Source of the DNA: Salvia splendens
Taxonomy: Eukaryota; Streptophyta; Magnoliopsida; Lamiales; Lamiaceae
Assembly: GCF_004379255.2 (NCBI RefSeq)
Contig: NC_056041.1
Span: 15,965,559-16,029,558 of the forward strand
DNA length: 64,000 bases
Direction: 5' to 3'
Below the pieces are notes generated by a model. That model had not been told where the DNA came from. It worked only from the letters and a program-made list of their open reading frames with translations, and searched no databases. This document shows positions 15,322 through 26,787 of the stretch, one piece after another. The position numbers and the translations under genes were made by a program. Position 1 is the first letter of the stretch. Each line of letters opens with the position of its first letter.

Positions 15322-15664
15322 TGATACGAGTCTTATACTATTATTATTTAGTTTAGATATATTAGGGATTTGCATATCTTTTTCTATATCTTTGTTTTCT
15401 TGTTCATTAAGTCAGTAGCATTATAAATAGGAGTTATTGTTATCACTTTATTCATTCAATCAATATATGAAATTGTCATTCTTTTGGCTCAATTGAGTAG
15501 CAAACAAGAAACATCTCCTAAGGTTGCCGACGAGGCTGATCTCGCGCTCAACCGCCCCTTTTTTGCCGTCCAAGTCACGACCCAACGTTGGGCGCTCGAC
15601 AACGACGACATCTCGTTTCTTGATTTTGTGTGGAAATCAACGTTAAGGATTTAGTTCCTTAACA
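15322..15664 (+). repeat. 3' LTR
   Basis: 343 bases, TG...CA, directly preceded by the purine tract. It is followed by the AAATC target duplication. Confidence 0.93.
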
Positions 15665-15669
15665 AAATC

Positions 15670-18600
15670 ATCATAAGTTTGTCTGTTTAAACTTTAAAGA
15701 ATCCTCCACAAATTAGGAAGAAATAGATGATTTATCACTAACAAATCGTTTGTGGTAAATGCATGATCATATTATTACTGCTGAACATTATTTTCTTCCT
15801 TGTCCCTGTTTTGTGAAGTGTATATCACTGATATGACTATGAAGATATATGGAGTACATATTTCATCTTCTATATTTTCGACAAATAGATGATTTTTGTC
15901 AGACAATAATACAAAATGAAACATGATCTGTAATTGAGGAATTGATGTGCAATGTTCATAAATTATTTATTTATATAGATAATTTAATTTCCATGATTTT
16001 AGTGATTAAATATTAATTAATTTATCTAAATCACAAAATAGTACGTATAATATAATTATAAAAAAAAAAGACAAATAGGATTATTATTACACGGCGAATT
16101 CATATCAAACGGGGAACATTCATTCACTGCCAAAAACGAAGAATAAAAAAAAGAAGAATATTTAAATTTTGTTGTAAGAAAATGGAATCAAGCTTAATTT
16201 TAAACTAAACGGAACCAAATCGAAATAATTATACAGAAGAAAATGAATTCACCAAAGAAAACGAACTACTAATACTCAAGAAAATTCCAACCGGAAAAAA
16301 CGTATCAAACCGAACAAACTATAATTAAGCACACCTTAATAATTCATTTAAATTCGATTTTGTTCACTCCTATATATCATTGATATCTCATGGAGTATAA
16401 AATTGGAAAATAAAATCATACTACTATTGATTAGTACAACTTATTATGCTTTACGGAGTTGTACCTTCGGCATTATAGAAAATAACACGTGTACACTCAT
16501 TAATTTTGGTACAACATTTTATATATACACAAATTGCTGGCAACGTGGAGGAATTTCGTGCAAAAAAACGTTATTCTTCAATAATTTTTTCATTTTCTGA
16601 AAGTATATCTACATATCATTGTTATGAGAGATGATAAATTATATAATTGCGCCTAATTAACTTTATTCGATTTTAATTTAACATATAAAATAAAAATTAA
16701 TTTGCTTCAATTATTCTGACTTTTATTTTACTATATTGTCAATTTCCCCACTACGGTAATATTATCATAACTAGCGGAAGTGGAAAATCATTGCTATAAT
16801 TAGTTGAAGTCTAGAAGAAGTGATGAAAATACCCAATATACATGTGTAATGTGTTGATACATTTGTTGATTAAATCATATGAGTACACATTTAATTCATG
16901 CGTCCACTTCGGCATGAGATAACTATGTAAAAATTTACAATGATTGAAAATGAATTTAATACAATGCAGAATTTTAATCCTATTGCAAATGCCGAACTTT
17001 ATGTGTTTAGTGCACTTAGTCCTTTAATACAAATCATGTGATAAGTATATATATATATTAGACATAACATTTAAACATATAAATATTTGTTTGACTAGCG
17101 ATCTACGTCCACTATAGCGACGATTAGGAGCCACATATATATTGCTTAATACTACTAATTATGTAATAATTGAATAGACAATATCATAACCATGCCTACA
17201 AAAAAATTTACACTTTTGAGATTGACCCAAATATTTGATGGAGAAACATTTTTACTAACTGAACTGCATTTTTGTTGATCAACAAAATTGTGGATGGTCA
17301 AAATTTGGAGAAAAAAAAAGTTTTGGAAAACATAACTTGGTACACAATTCGACCATTTTAATGTGAAATTGGATATACAAGTTGAGTTAAATTTGAATGT
17401 GGACAGACTAGGAAATCATATACTTGAGGAAATAAATCAATTTTCAAAATGTAGTGTACTACTAGTATAACTCTTCCAGTACATGATTTGAATTTTGAAG
17501 TGTTATATAACGAGTTTACAAGAGAAATGATATGATTGTCATCTTTCGTTAACATCGCTCTTTGAAATGATATGATTATCCCTGAAAGTTTGTCACACTT
17601 TTTTTGCACTTGTTTTATAAAAATAATAATAAATAGTTAAAGTAAAGAGAATGTAAAACATGAGAAAGAATAATTTAATTAAGATTTTTTTATAATTTTA
17701 AGGAACAAACTAAAATATAAATAATTTATATTTTTAAGAGAGTACAATGATTTGAAACTCTATTGTAAAATAAATGATACTGAAACTAACTTATTAAAAT
17801 AAAACATATCGGTCGTATTCATAGTCTCGAACACCTCAACTCGATAATAAAGTCATACCAAGACAGCAATAATACAATTGATACAAGTAATATTATATTG
17901 GAAATCTATCTAAATCGAACAAGTGTACAACCATGTTTTGGTGACTACGTTTGATCCCATCATATAAGAAAATTATACGCAATCATTGCTTTATTAAAGG
18001 TAGATTTCAGCTTAATAGTGACGTTCCAAAACATTCATATTGTCAAATTAATTGAGTAACCCAACCTAATTAATTTGATATTATTGGGAATTATTGGATG
18101 AACTTGCTCGATACTTCAGTCTAACTTCTACAGTATTGGGAATTGTATGGTACGAGGAAGTATGTCAAATGTTTTGATCACTAATAAAATAGTGTAATAA
18201 AAAATATGAAGACCTTTCTTTATACTCTTATTTTAATTTTGTATTTTTGTTAGATCTAAGTACTCATTTGTTAATTACAAGATTTATTACTTTATTCATC
18301 TCAAACTACTTGCACCATTTTCTTTTGGCACGAAAGTATAAATTATGAAAGAGAATAAAATATGAATGATAAAGAAAAAGTAAAATAGACAAGAGAATAA
18401 ATTTTTTACCAAAAATATGAATAATACAAGTAGCTAGGAATGATAAAAAAAAATGAAATATGCAAGGGTACAACTGTATAAGTAACTTGGAATAGAGTGA
18501 GTTCGTCTTTTTATATACAACAGTATTGGTGTTGGCGCCATGTTGGAAGATACAAGAGGTGTTGTAAACTGTGATCTTTGCGCCGCATTGGGATACAAGA

Positions 18601-19470
18601 AGTTTGTAGGGATGCTCGTTGCGTCGTCAATTGGACTCTCAACGGGTAAGGGCGGGCAGTGACAACATGCACTTGAGGATTGCCTGCAACCACTGGAGGA
18701 ATGCACACTCATTTTGTGGATGGAATATTAGCCTCCTTTTCCAATCCAACAATTTTTTATTTGGGATTCCATATTCACTGCATCAAATAATATGGAGTGA
18801 AGGCTTGAAGTTGTCAATCTATTACCAAATTACACTGTAAAAAAAACAAAATCTGTTCACCGCAAAAAAAAAAAACTCTGTATTTTAGAAAATAATATTA
18901 TTGAACACCTGTAAAATCAGTGGGAAAAAATTCTAGATTTTCCTGTAAATCGAGAGATCAGCGGTGCATTGTCGACGGGATTGGACCCATTTGCTAGAAT
19001 TAAAAATCAAATAAAACAAAAATACCTGTAAAAAAAGAGAGATTTGATGTGGGGCCATGTGACATGGCAATATCTCAGACATGATCTGACATGGACAATT
19101 TCTACACGGAACGATTTGACGGCTCTACCGGCAGCATCTGACGTGGTAGCATGTACACGTCGGCACTCCATGCATTAAAATTACTTATTTAATTCAAAAT
19201 TATTGCCTACTTTGAAAATTCGTTTACTAGTACTTTTTTGTGTTTTGTTTTATTTACCACGCAAAGTTCAGGACTATGTATTTGCGTGATGACCGTGTTA
19301 ATCTTGATTTGTATATACTACAATTTGATTAATAGAAATAAGGAAGATTTAAGTATATACACCGTATCATTAATATGATACCCCATCATATGATTCATAT
19401 CATATGTCATCATTATTTCATGTCACAAATTATTCGTATGGTACAAGCTAATTAACCATTTGCCACTTTT
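15670..19470. other. AT-rich intergenic, no gene supported
   Basis: Only short frames without recognisable domains occur. 18290-18440 has the look of a decayed Stowaway-like MITE (inverted CAAACTACTTGCACC versus ACAAGTAGC). The slightly GC-richer patch at 18530-18720 has open frames on both strands but no family I recognise. Confidence 0.5.
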
Positions 19471-19677
19471 ATATATATATATATAGGGGAGCGTTATTCT
19501 CCTTTTCACATCTTATATCCTTTTTCCTTCTTAATATTACGCGTTAGATCTAAGGCATCAACGGATCAGATTGATTCTATAAAACTGGTTCCGTGTTCAT
19601 TATAGAAGGTGGTTGTATGCATTACAGGGTTATTATTGACATTTGACGGAAAAGTAACTGCCACATTTTGGTATCTG

Positions 19678-20224
19678 CGAATAATGCACCACATGGTCAC
19701 GAGTAATGCATATAATTGCCTATATAATGCACAATATGTGAACTGCAATGCATACGAACAAGATGTGCTGTGTTATGATGTTTGACACACGTTTCTTGTT
19801 TCCCCTAAGGGTTTAATAAGCTTAGGGGCTAGGGTATAGTACGTAGACACGTATGTAATCTTAACATGGTAACGAGTAATGGATATAATTGACTATATAA
19901 TGCACAATTTGTGAACTGCAATGCATACGAACAAGATGTGCTGTGTTATGATGTTTGACACACGTTTCTTGTTTCCCCTAAGGGTTTAATAAGCTTAGGG
20001 GCTAGGGTATAGTACGTACGCATTAATAACAAATTATAAAACGATACGAATAATTCACCAAATTGTCACGAGTAATGGATGTTATTAACTATATAATGCA
20101 CAATATGTGAACTGCAATGCATACGAATAAGATGTACCATGTTATGATGTTTGACACACGTTTCTTGTTTCCCCTAAGGGTTTAATAAGCTTAGGGGCTA
20201 GGGTATAGTACGTAGACATTACTA
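19678..20224 (+). repeat. Left arm of the 547-base inverted repeat in element A
   Basis: It pairs with the complement of 20379-20925. By eye the arms differ at only about five positions. Internally the arm has three module copies, near 19776, 19948 and 20144. Confidence 0.88.
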
Positions 20225-20378
20225 ACAAATTGTTGTTATTGGAATATACGTATGTGCATTATTTGGTTTAGTTAGTCATTATGTAGCTGTTAATTGTCAT
20301 TATCTCAGTATATTATGCATTATTAGAGGTATTGTGTATATGGGTTAATCAACGGATTGAAGATTACATACGTCCATT

Positions 20379-20925
20379 TAGTAATGTCTACATACTATAC
20401 CCTAGCCCCTAAGCTTATTAAACCCTTAGGGGAAACAAGAAACGTGTGTCAAACATCATAACATGGTACATCTTATTCGTATGCATTGCAGTTCACATAT
20501 TGTGCATTATATAGTTAATAACATCCATTACTCGTGACAATTTGGTGAATTATTCGTATCGTTTTATAATTTGTTATTAATGCGTACGTACTATACCCTA
20601 GCCCCTAAGCTTATTAAACCCTTAGGGGAAACAAGAAACGTGTGTCAAACATCATAACACATCACATCTTGTTCGTATGCATTGCAGTTCACAAATTGTG
20701 CATTATATAGTCAATTATATCCATTACTCGTTACCATGTGAAGATTACATACGTGTCTACGTACTATACCCTAGCCCTTAAGCTTATTAAACCCTTAGGG
20801 GAAACAAGAAACGTGTGTCAAACATCATAACACAGCACATCTTGTTCGTATGCATTGCAGTTCACATATTGTGCATTATATAGGCAATTATATGCATTAC
20901 TCGTGACCATGTGGTGCATTATTCG
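20379..20925 (-). repeat. Right arm of the 547-base inverted repeat in element A
   Basis: Reverse-complement partner of 19678-20224, of equal length, with module copies near 20390, 20586 and 20759. A transcript across the locus would fold into a stem of more than 500 base pairs. Confidence 0.88.
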
Positions 20926-21103
20926 TAGCGGTTTCCAGCCATTATTAGATTACTATTGTACCCTCATAATGCACAAAATAGGACAAATAATGCAACACGG
21001 GATTAATTACCCAATGTTGATCTTGACCGTCCATTTCTCTAATCTAATGGCTGATATTAAGAAGGAAAAAGGAGGAAATATAGGAAAAGGAAATGAATAC
21101 ATT

Positions 21104-21150
<47 letters not shown>

Positions 21151-21885
21151 GAGCATTATTCTCCTTTTCATACCTAAGCTCATTTTCTCTTCTTAATATT
21201 AACCATTGGATCCTATGAATCAATGGACCACATTGATGCTGAAATTCTCAGTCCGCGTTGCATTATAGAACCTAACCTTATGCATTATGGGGGCAATATA
21301 GTAAATGGGAGAAATTCGAAGTGGCATATTTTTGACAATTGCGAATTTTCAGGGATTTGAACGTATCCATCTCTTCAACCTCTCTCATTCATTACTCTCT
21401 CAACCTATTCCACTCTCCCCACTCCCTCCACTCTCTAAAACCCTAGCCATTCATCGAGGGTGAAGAATTGACAGCAGCGATCCAAGATTCCGGCGATTAA
21501 AGTCCACCGGTGGTAAAATATTACCCAAATCTACACTCCTTGACTCGTTTTGGGGCATTTAATTTAGGGTATTGTCCATTATTTAATATTTTGGGTCAAT
21601 TTTTTTCTGCAAAAAATGAAATTGTAAACTTTTGATCTAGGGTTCTGTCCATTATTTAATTTTTTTAGTTTATTGCTGAGTTGTATTTGGTATATGTTCT
21701 ATATTTCCAATTGAAACCATACGGATTTTGTAGATGTTTCTGGAAATTATCGATTTTGTGTTCAGTGTGATGTCGATTCTGTCCAGTAATGACGATTTGG
21801 TTGATTATTGAGTTATATCTATGTTTTTTGTCGATTTGGATGAAGGAATTTAACAAATTTCGTTGGTGTGTATTACAGAGCATCA

Positions 21886-23004
21886 ATGACGAAGAGAGAC
21901 AGACCCTTCAAGAGTCAACGAACACATACTGAAGGTTACATAATTGTTTCCCTAGTTCTGATGCATTATTCGTTGGCTGTACTATATTATTGGGAAGTAT
22001 TCTTGCATTATTTTGTATATGTAATGCATTATATAGAAATTTATTGACATAACCAGCAGTATATGATGCAATTTATGGGTATTGCGTGTACTGTTTACGT
22101 AAATCATTGAAGCTTACTTTTATATATTATATGGTTTGATTAGTGCATTATGTCTATACAGAAACCGTCATTATGTGCAGAAAAGTATGCAATATGTATG
22201 GTGTTGTGTGTTTTAGTGACTACAATAAGTAAATAGTACATATGTGCATTTTTTAGTTTGTACTGTGCATTATTGAACATGATTTATGCATTATGTTTAC
22301 TAAATTATGCATTAATAAGCGCATTGGGTGTGTACTAATATCTACTCAGTCAGGATGAAATATGTTTATTAATTTGTGTGGGTACTGCATTGAGAATCTG
22401 TAGTAGTACATTTGTTGGAGTATATTGTGCATTATATGAGTTGTATTCATTATGTGCAGTAAATTATGCAATATGTAGGGTGTTGTGTGTTTTAGTGACT
22501 AAACTCAGGAATGAGTACATATGTGCATTTTTTAGTATAGACTGTGCATTATGGAACATAATTTATGCATTATGTTTACTAAATTATGCATTAGTAAGGG
22601 TATTGGGTATGTTGTAATAGCTGCCCAGTTAGTATGAATTTTTTATTATATTGTGCGGGTATTGCATAGTGAATCAGTAATAGTGCATTTTTTTTAGTAT
22701 TGTGTGCATTATATGAGTGGCATTATTTATATTGTTTAATACATTTTTTGTGTAACACATGTGCATTTTTGTGTTTAGACAATGCATTATGAGTAATTTT
22801 TAATGCATTATGAGGTTGTGTTATGCATTATTTCATATGATATATGCATTAATCTGTAAAAAACTAGCACCATTATGTATTCTGATTTATTGATACTGTT
22901 TTGATGTATTACTTTGTTTGTTCCATATCAGAGAAGCGGCTAAGATCAGACATTGACGATGCAGTTGACGATGCTATTCCAGTTGACGAGAATTATGGTT
23001 TGGA
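21886..23004 (+). pseudogene. Two exon-like pieces with splice sites inside element B
   Basis: The first piece begins with an ATG at 21886 after a TATTACAG acceptor-like site and ends GAAG|GTTACA at 21934. The second begins after CAG at 22931 and ends at a strong donor-like GTGAGT after 23004. Joined, they stay in frame for about 40 residues (MTKRDRPFKSQRTH..., then KRLRSDIDDAVDD...). A pyrimidine-rich, leader-like stretch lies at 21370-21520. The family is not recognised: it could be a third captured gene start or a relic of the element's own gene. Confidence 0.3.
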
Positions 23005-24261
23005 GTGAGTCTTGGTTCGGCTATAATGAGATCTTGGTTAATGGGTAAACTGATATTCGGATAGATGTTTCAATTTAAAACTGTACTTTTTCGCAACATA
23101 ATAAGTGCGTTTGGATATTAGCTAATGCTTTTGAGACTGCGTAAATTTTTTGTATTCAGCATTAAAGATTGTGCATTGTGTTTTACAATCTGTGCATTAC
23201 TCCTTTATCGACTATCATTATTTGCAATATAGTGTTTGTTACGATAATAATTGTGTATATGCAAAGTCTGAGCTTTATGTGTAATTATATCGTCATTATT
23301 TACAGTTAATTATGCATTATAAGAAGTATGCATGGTAAATTTAAAGTGGATATAAACGTTGCAACAGAATTCAGGGGTGCATGGTTTATTTCAACTGGAT
23401 ATAAATTCAACATTAGATAAATTAGTGCATTATTTGATTAAAACGTTGCATTATTTACCAAGAAATTATCATTAATTAAAATTTTGTATTGAATAAGACA
23501 TATCAACGGGCTGCATTATTTATTCCAATAAGTGAATTTTTTAATTTAACCGTTTCACCAGAATTCAGGGGTCCATGGAATATTAAAATCGGATATCAAT
23601 TCTGCAATAGACATTTTTGTGCATTATTTTACTAAAACGTTGCATTATGACCTAGAAAAAAAAATTGGAACAAACAAAATAATTCATCAGAACACACCTG
23701 AAACAAAGTTGACTTCTTTAAAAAAAACCAAACATTGCATTATGATAGATATAAAGTTCCAATAACAAAAACAAAAACATGACCTAGTGCAACACACAAG
23801 AAGTTGCTATATGTACGTACTATACCCTATCCCCTAGTCTTATTAAACCCTGGGGGGAAACAAGAACCATGTGTCAAACATCGTATTACGGTACATTTTA
23901 TTCGTATGCATTGCAGTTCACATAATTTGCATTATAAAGTCAATAATATGCATTACTCGCTTCAATTTGGTGCATTATTCGAATTGTTTTACAATTTGTA
24001 ATTAATGTGTACGTACTATAACCTAGCCCCTAATCTTATTAAACCCTTGGGGGAAACAAGAACCGTGTGCCAAACAACGAAATACGGTAAATCTTATTTG
24101 TATGCATTGCAGTTCAGATTTTGATCATTATATAGTCAAATATATCCATTATATAGTCAAATATATCCATTAGTCAAATCTTATTCATACTTTTTCGCAA
24201 CTTAATAAACAAAGGAAGAGCTGTGTCATACATAAACAAAGGAAGGGGCCGTGTCATACAT

Positions 24262-24427
24262 AGGCAATTGCTGACTCCAGATCCCCACGATTTTTGTAGA
24301 TAACACCCATGGTGCAATATGCTTCAGCATACATAGGTCGCTCTATTGCAGCTTTCTCGTAGCAATCAAGGGTTGTGTCATATTGCATCATTTCGGAATA
24401 GACGACACCGAGGTTATAATAAGCAGG
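24262..24427 (-). pseudogene. SPY-like: Captured SPINDLY (SPY) TPR exon fragment
   Basis: On the minus strand, a CTGCAG acceptor is followed by an open stretch encoding PAYYNLGVVYSEMMQYD, CYEKAAIERPMYAEAYC and MGVIYKNRGDLESAIA. This is a near-exact match to a pair of tetratricopeptide repeats in the plant nucleocytoplasmic O-fucosyltransferase SPINDLY, a repressor of gibberellin signalling. Intron sequence is retained before the exon, so genomic DNA was copied rather than mRNA. The frame stops at TGA shortly after the match ends (24254-24256). It lies inside element B among transposon repeats, so it cannot encode SPY. It could yield antisense or small RNA against the parent gene, which is speculation. 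Confidence 0.85.
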
Positions 24428-25651
24428 CTGCAGGCAATGAACTGATACATCAAAATTTAAATACCAGAACAAAAAATCAATTAGCGAAAACTAATCATGT
24501 TCTGACACTTAATGCACCTAACACCAACTTTTATAATATGTACATTACGTAATACGTTAATTATGTATAACTCAAACACGTGCTATTTTTAAACGTTGTT
24601 TTTATTGTGTACGTACTATACCCTAGCCCCTAGGCTTATTAAACCCTTAGGGGAGATAAGAACGTGTGCCAAACATCGAAACAAGGCACATCTTATTCGT
24701 ATACATTGCAGTTCACTTATTGTGCATTATATAGTCAATAATATGCATTAATAGTTACCATTCGGTGCATTATACGTACCGAACTATACGTTGTTATTAA
24801 TGTGTAAGTACTATAACCTAGCTCTTACACTTATTAAACCCTTGGGGGAAACAAAAAATGTGTGCCAAACATCGAAACACGACACATCTTAATGTGTACG
24901 TACTATACCCTAGCCCCTAGACTTATTAAACCCTTAGGGGAAACAACAAACGTGTGCCAATGTCATCGAAACACGTCACATCTTATTCGTATACATCGCA
25001 GTTCACATGTTGTTCATTATACACTAAATAATATGCATTAGTCGTTAACATTAGGTGCATTATTCATATCGATTTTATACGTTGTTATTAACGTGTACGT
25101 ACTATACTATACCCTAGCCCCTACACTTATTAAACCCTTAGGGGAAACAAGAAACGTGTGCCAAACATCGAAACACGGCATATCTTAATGTGTACGTACT
25201 ATACCCTAGCCCCTACATTTATTAAACCCTTAGGGGAAATAAGAAACGTGTGCCAATATCATCGAAACACGGCACATCTTATTCGTATACATTGCATTTC
25301 ACATATTGTGCATTATATAGTCAATAACATGCATTAGTCATTTCCATTTGGTGCATTATTCGTATTGGTTTTAACACGACAACACAATACACGAATTACT
25401 TGCTTTACAACGAGCGAATACTCGGACTGATGTGAATTGGTATTAACACAACCAACTGATACATAAACAAAGGAAGACAACACTGAATTACCTTATTCCA
25501 TTATTGAGAGAACAACGATCGCTACAACGCCGACAACACAAGATTGTAATACTGAGGAGGTGTCAACGGAGAACGCCGGCAACGTGTGACTGAGCGACGA
25601 AGGAAAAATTGCAGACAGGGAGTAGGGAGAGAATCACGTCTAGGGTTAAAC

Positions 25652-25720
25652 CTGGATGTAGATGAACGTCACGGCGGCGACGAGGAAGATGTACCAGTAG
25701 TCGCAAGAGCACCTCATCAT
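25652..25720 (-). pseudogene. Captured first exon resembling N-acetylglucosaminyltransferase I
   Basis: On the minus strand, an ATG at 25720 opens 23 codons reading MMRCSCDYWYIFLVAA then VTFIYIQ, ending exactly at a GT donor (CAG|GTTTAA). This matches, from memory, the signal-anchor start of plant N-acetylglucosaminyltransferase I (GnT-I/CGL1), the Golgi enzyme that begins complex N-glycan synthesis (compare LAAVAFIYIQ in the tobacco enzyme). Leader-like CT-rich sequence precedes it at 25721-25800. The next exon is missing. The identification is plausible but rests on a short hydrophobic segment. Confidence 0.5.
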
Positions 25721-26058
25721 CCTTGATTAATTGAATCCTCTCTCTCTTTGTTGGTTGTCGGAGCGTGTGGAGCGTAGGGAGAGGAAGAACGTGAATTCAA
25801 TTGCAGAGATGGAGTAGAGAGAGAATCACGTCTGGAGCGTGAGAACAGAAGCAATAACCGTGAAGATCTTCAACGGAGTAAATTTAGGGAGTTGCCATGA
25901 CCAACGATTGTATTCATTACCAAATTTGCCCTTTTTGGTTTTTAATATAATTAAATTTAATGATTAAAACCACTAATTTAGGCCATAGGATTTAGGAAAT
26001 CAACGGCTGAGATCAAGAAGGAAAAAGGAGAAAATATGCAAAAAGGAAATGAATACAT

Positions 26059-26103
<45 letters not shown>

Positions 26104-26107
<4 letters not shown>

Positions 26108-26768
26108 CTTGTTAGGTTGAGATTTTTTAGCTTAATTGAGAATTGAGATGCATTTTCAGCCACTCATTTTGAAATGTCAACTACAAGTAGATTATATCAA
26201 CTAAGGGTATTATCGTCATTTCATTTCAATAGCCAGAATATCAAATGTCAACAACTAAAAAAACATTTATTTTTTAAAATTTTTTTAAAAAAAATTTTTA
26301 AATTTTTTTTAATTTTTTTAATTTTCACGCGATGTCAACTACGATGTGTAGCCTGCACATCAAATGTCAATAGCCCTGCACATCAAATGTCAATAGCCTG
26401 CACATCAAATGTCAACAGGTTATAGTTGACATTATATGTGTATAGGTGATATGAATCGTATATGTATGTGCAGTTGACATGAATTGTATATGTAGTTGAC
26501 ATTATATGTGTGTAGTTGACATGAATTGTATATGTAGTTGACAAAAAAATAAAAATAATAAAAAATCAAAAAAAAAAATTAATTTTTTTTAAAAAAATAT
26601 TTATTAAATAAAATGTATGATGAAATTACCATTCTGCCCTTTCACAATTAATTAATGTAAAAATATTTTCCATGTGGTAAATTCTGGACCACTCATTTAA
26701 TAAAAATGAGTGGCTAATAATGCATCTCAATTCTCAATTAGGCTAAAAATCTCAATTGATCACAACCC
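26104..26768. mobile_element. (TA)n-flanked TIR element C
   Basis: The left end GGGTCTTGTTAGGTTGAGAT, continuing through AATTGAGAATTGAGATGCAT and CCACTCATTT, is matched by an inverted right end of about 65 bases. TA tracts lie on both sides. The interior is very AT-rich with repeated AAATGTCAACA/TAGTTGACAT words and has no coding capacity. It is a MITE of a different family from A and B but has the same target preference. Confidence 0.8.
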
Positions 26769-26787
26769 TATATATATATATATTGTA

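Larger units (their letters stand above)
13264..15664 (+). mobile_element. Complete non-autonomous LTR retrotransposon, 2.4 kb
   Basis: Two 343-base LTRs (13264-13606 and 15322-15664) begin TG and end CA. They are flanked by the perfect 5-base target duplication AAATC (13259-13263 and 15665-15669). A primer-binding-like site begins TGGTGCTTTCATCCCG at 13609, just inside the 5' LTR. A purine tract CGTGGGGGAG lies at 15311-15320, just before the 3' LTR. I count seven substitutions between the LTRs (about 2%), so insertion was recent. There is no protease, integrase or reverse transcriptase, so the element must depend on a partner. The size and a single gag-like frame suit a TRIM/LARD or TR-GAG class element. 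Confidence 0.93.
19486..21105. mobile_element. (TA)n-flanked TIR element A, mostly a giant hairpin
   Basis: The element lies between TA tracts ending at 19485 and starting at 21106. The left end GGGGAGCGTTATTCTCCTTTT is matched by an imperfect inverted right end, whose complement carries TCCTTTTTCCTTCTTAATAT as the left end does. Between these ends lie two inverted arms of 547 bases with a 154-base spacer (see the arm entries). Each arm holds three copies of a roughly 70-base module containing CCCTAAG...CTTAGGG, and many TGCATTAT words. No transposase frame is present. The ends match element B, so A and B are one family. Confidence 0.8.
21148..26060. mobile_element. (TA)n-flanked TIR element B, 4.9 kb, carrying gene fragments
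   Basis: The left end GGGGAGCATTATTCTCC... and the inverted right end (complement TCCTTTTTCCTTCTTGAT) match element A. TA tracts flank it (about 21106-21147 and 26061-26103). The interior carries dozens of TGCATTAT words and seven diverged copies of the 70-base module (near 23813, 24010, 24608, 24800, 24896, 25097 and 25193). It also holds a SPINDLY exon (24262-24427, minus), an exon like the N-terminus of GnT-I (25652-25720, minus) and two exon-like pieces (21886-21934, 22932-23004). No transposase was found, so it is non-autonomous and comparable to Pack-type gene-capturing elements. The superfamily is unresolved. Confidence 0.72.

Noticed and set aside
18434..18840. Overlapping frames on both strands in a slightly GC-richer patch
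   Set aside because: No family is recognised and there are no convincing splice sites. The composition alone is not enough to call a gene.
23813..25262. Regularly repeated 70-base units that could suggest a CRISPR-like array
   Set aside because: This is plant DNA. The units are diverged, irregularly spaced and flanked by more shared repeat sequence rather than unique spacers, so they are transposon-internal repeats.
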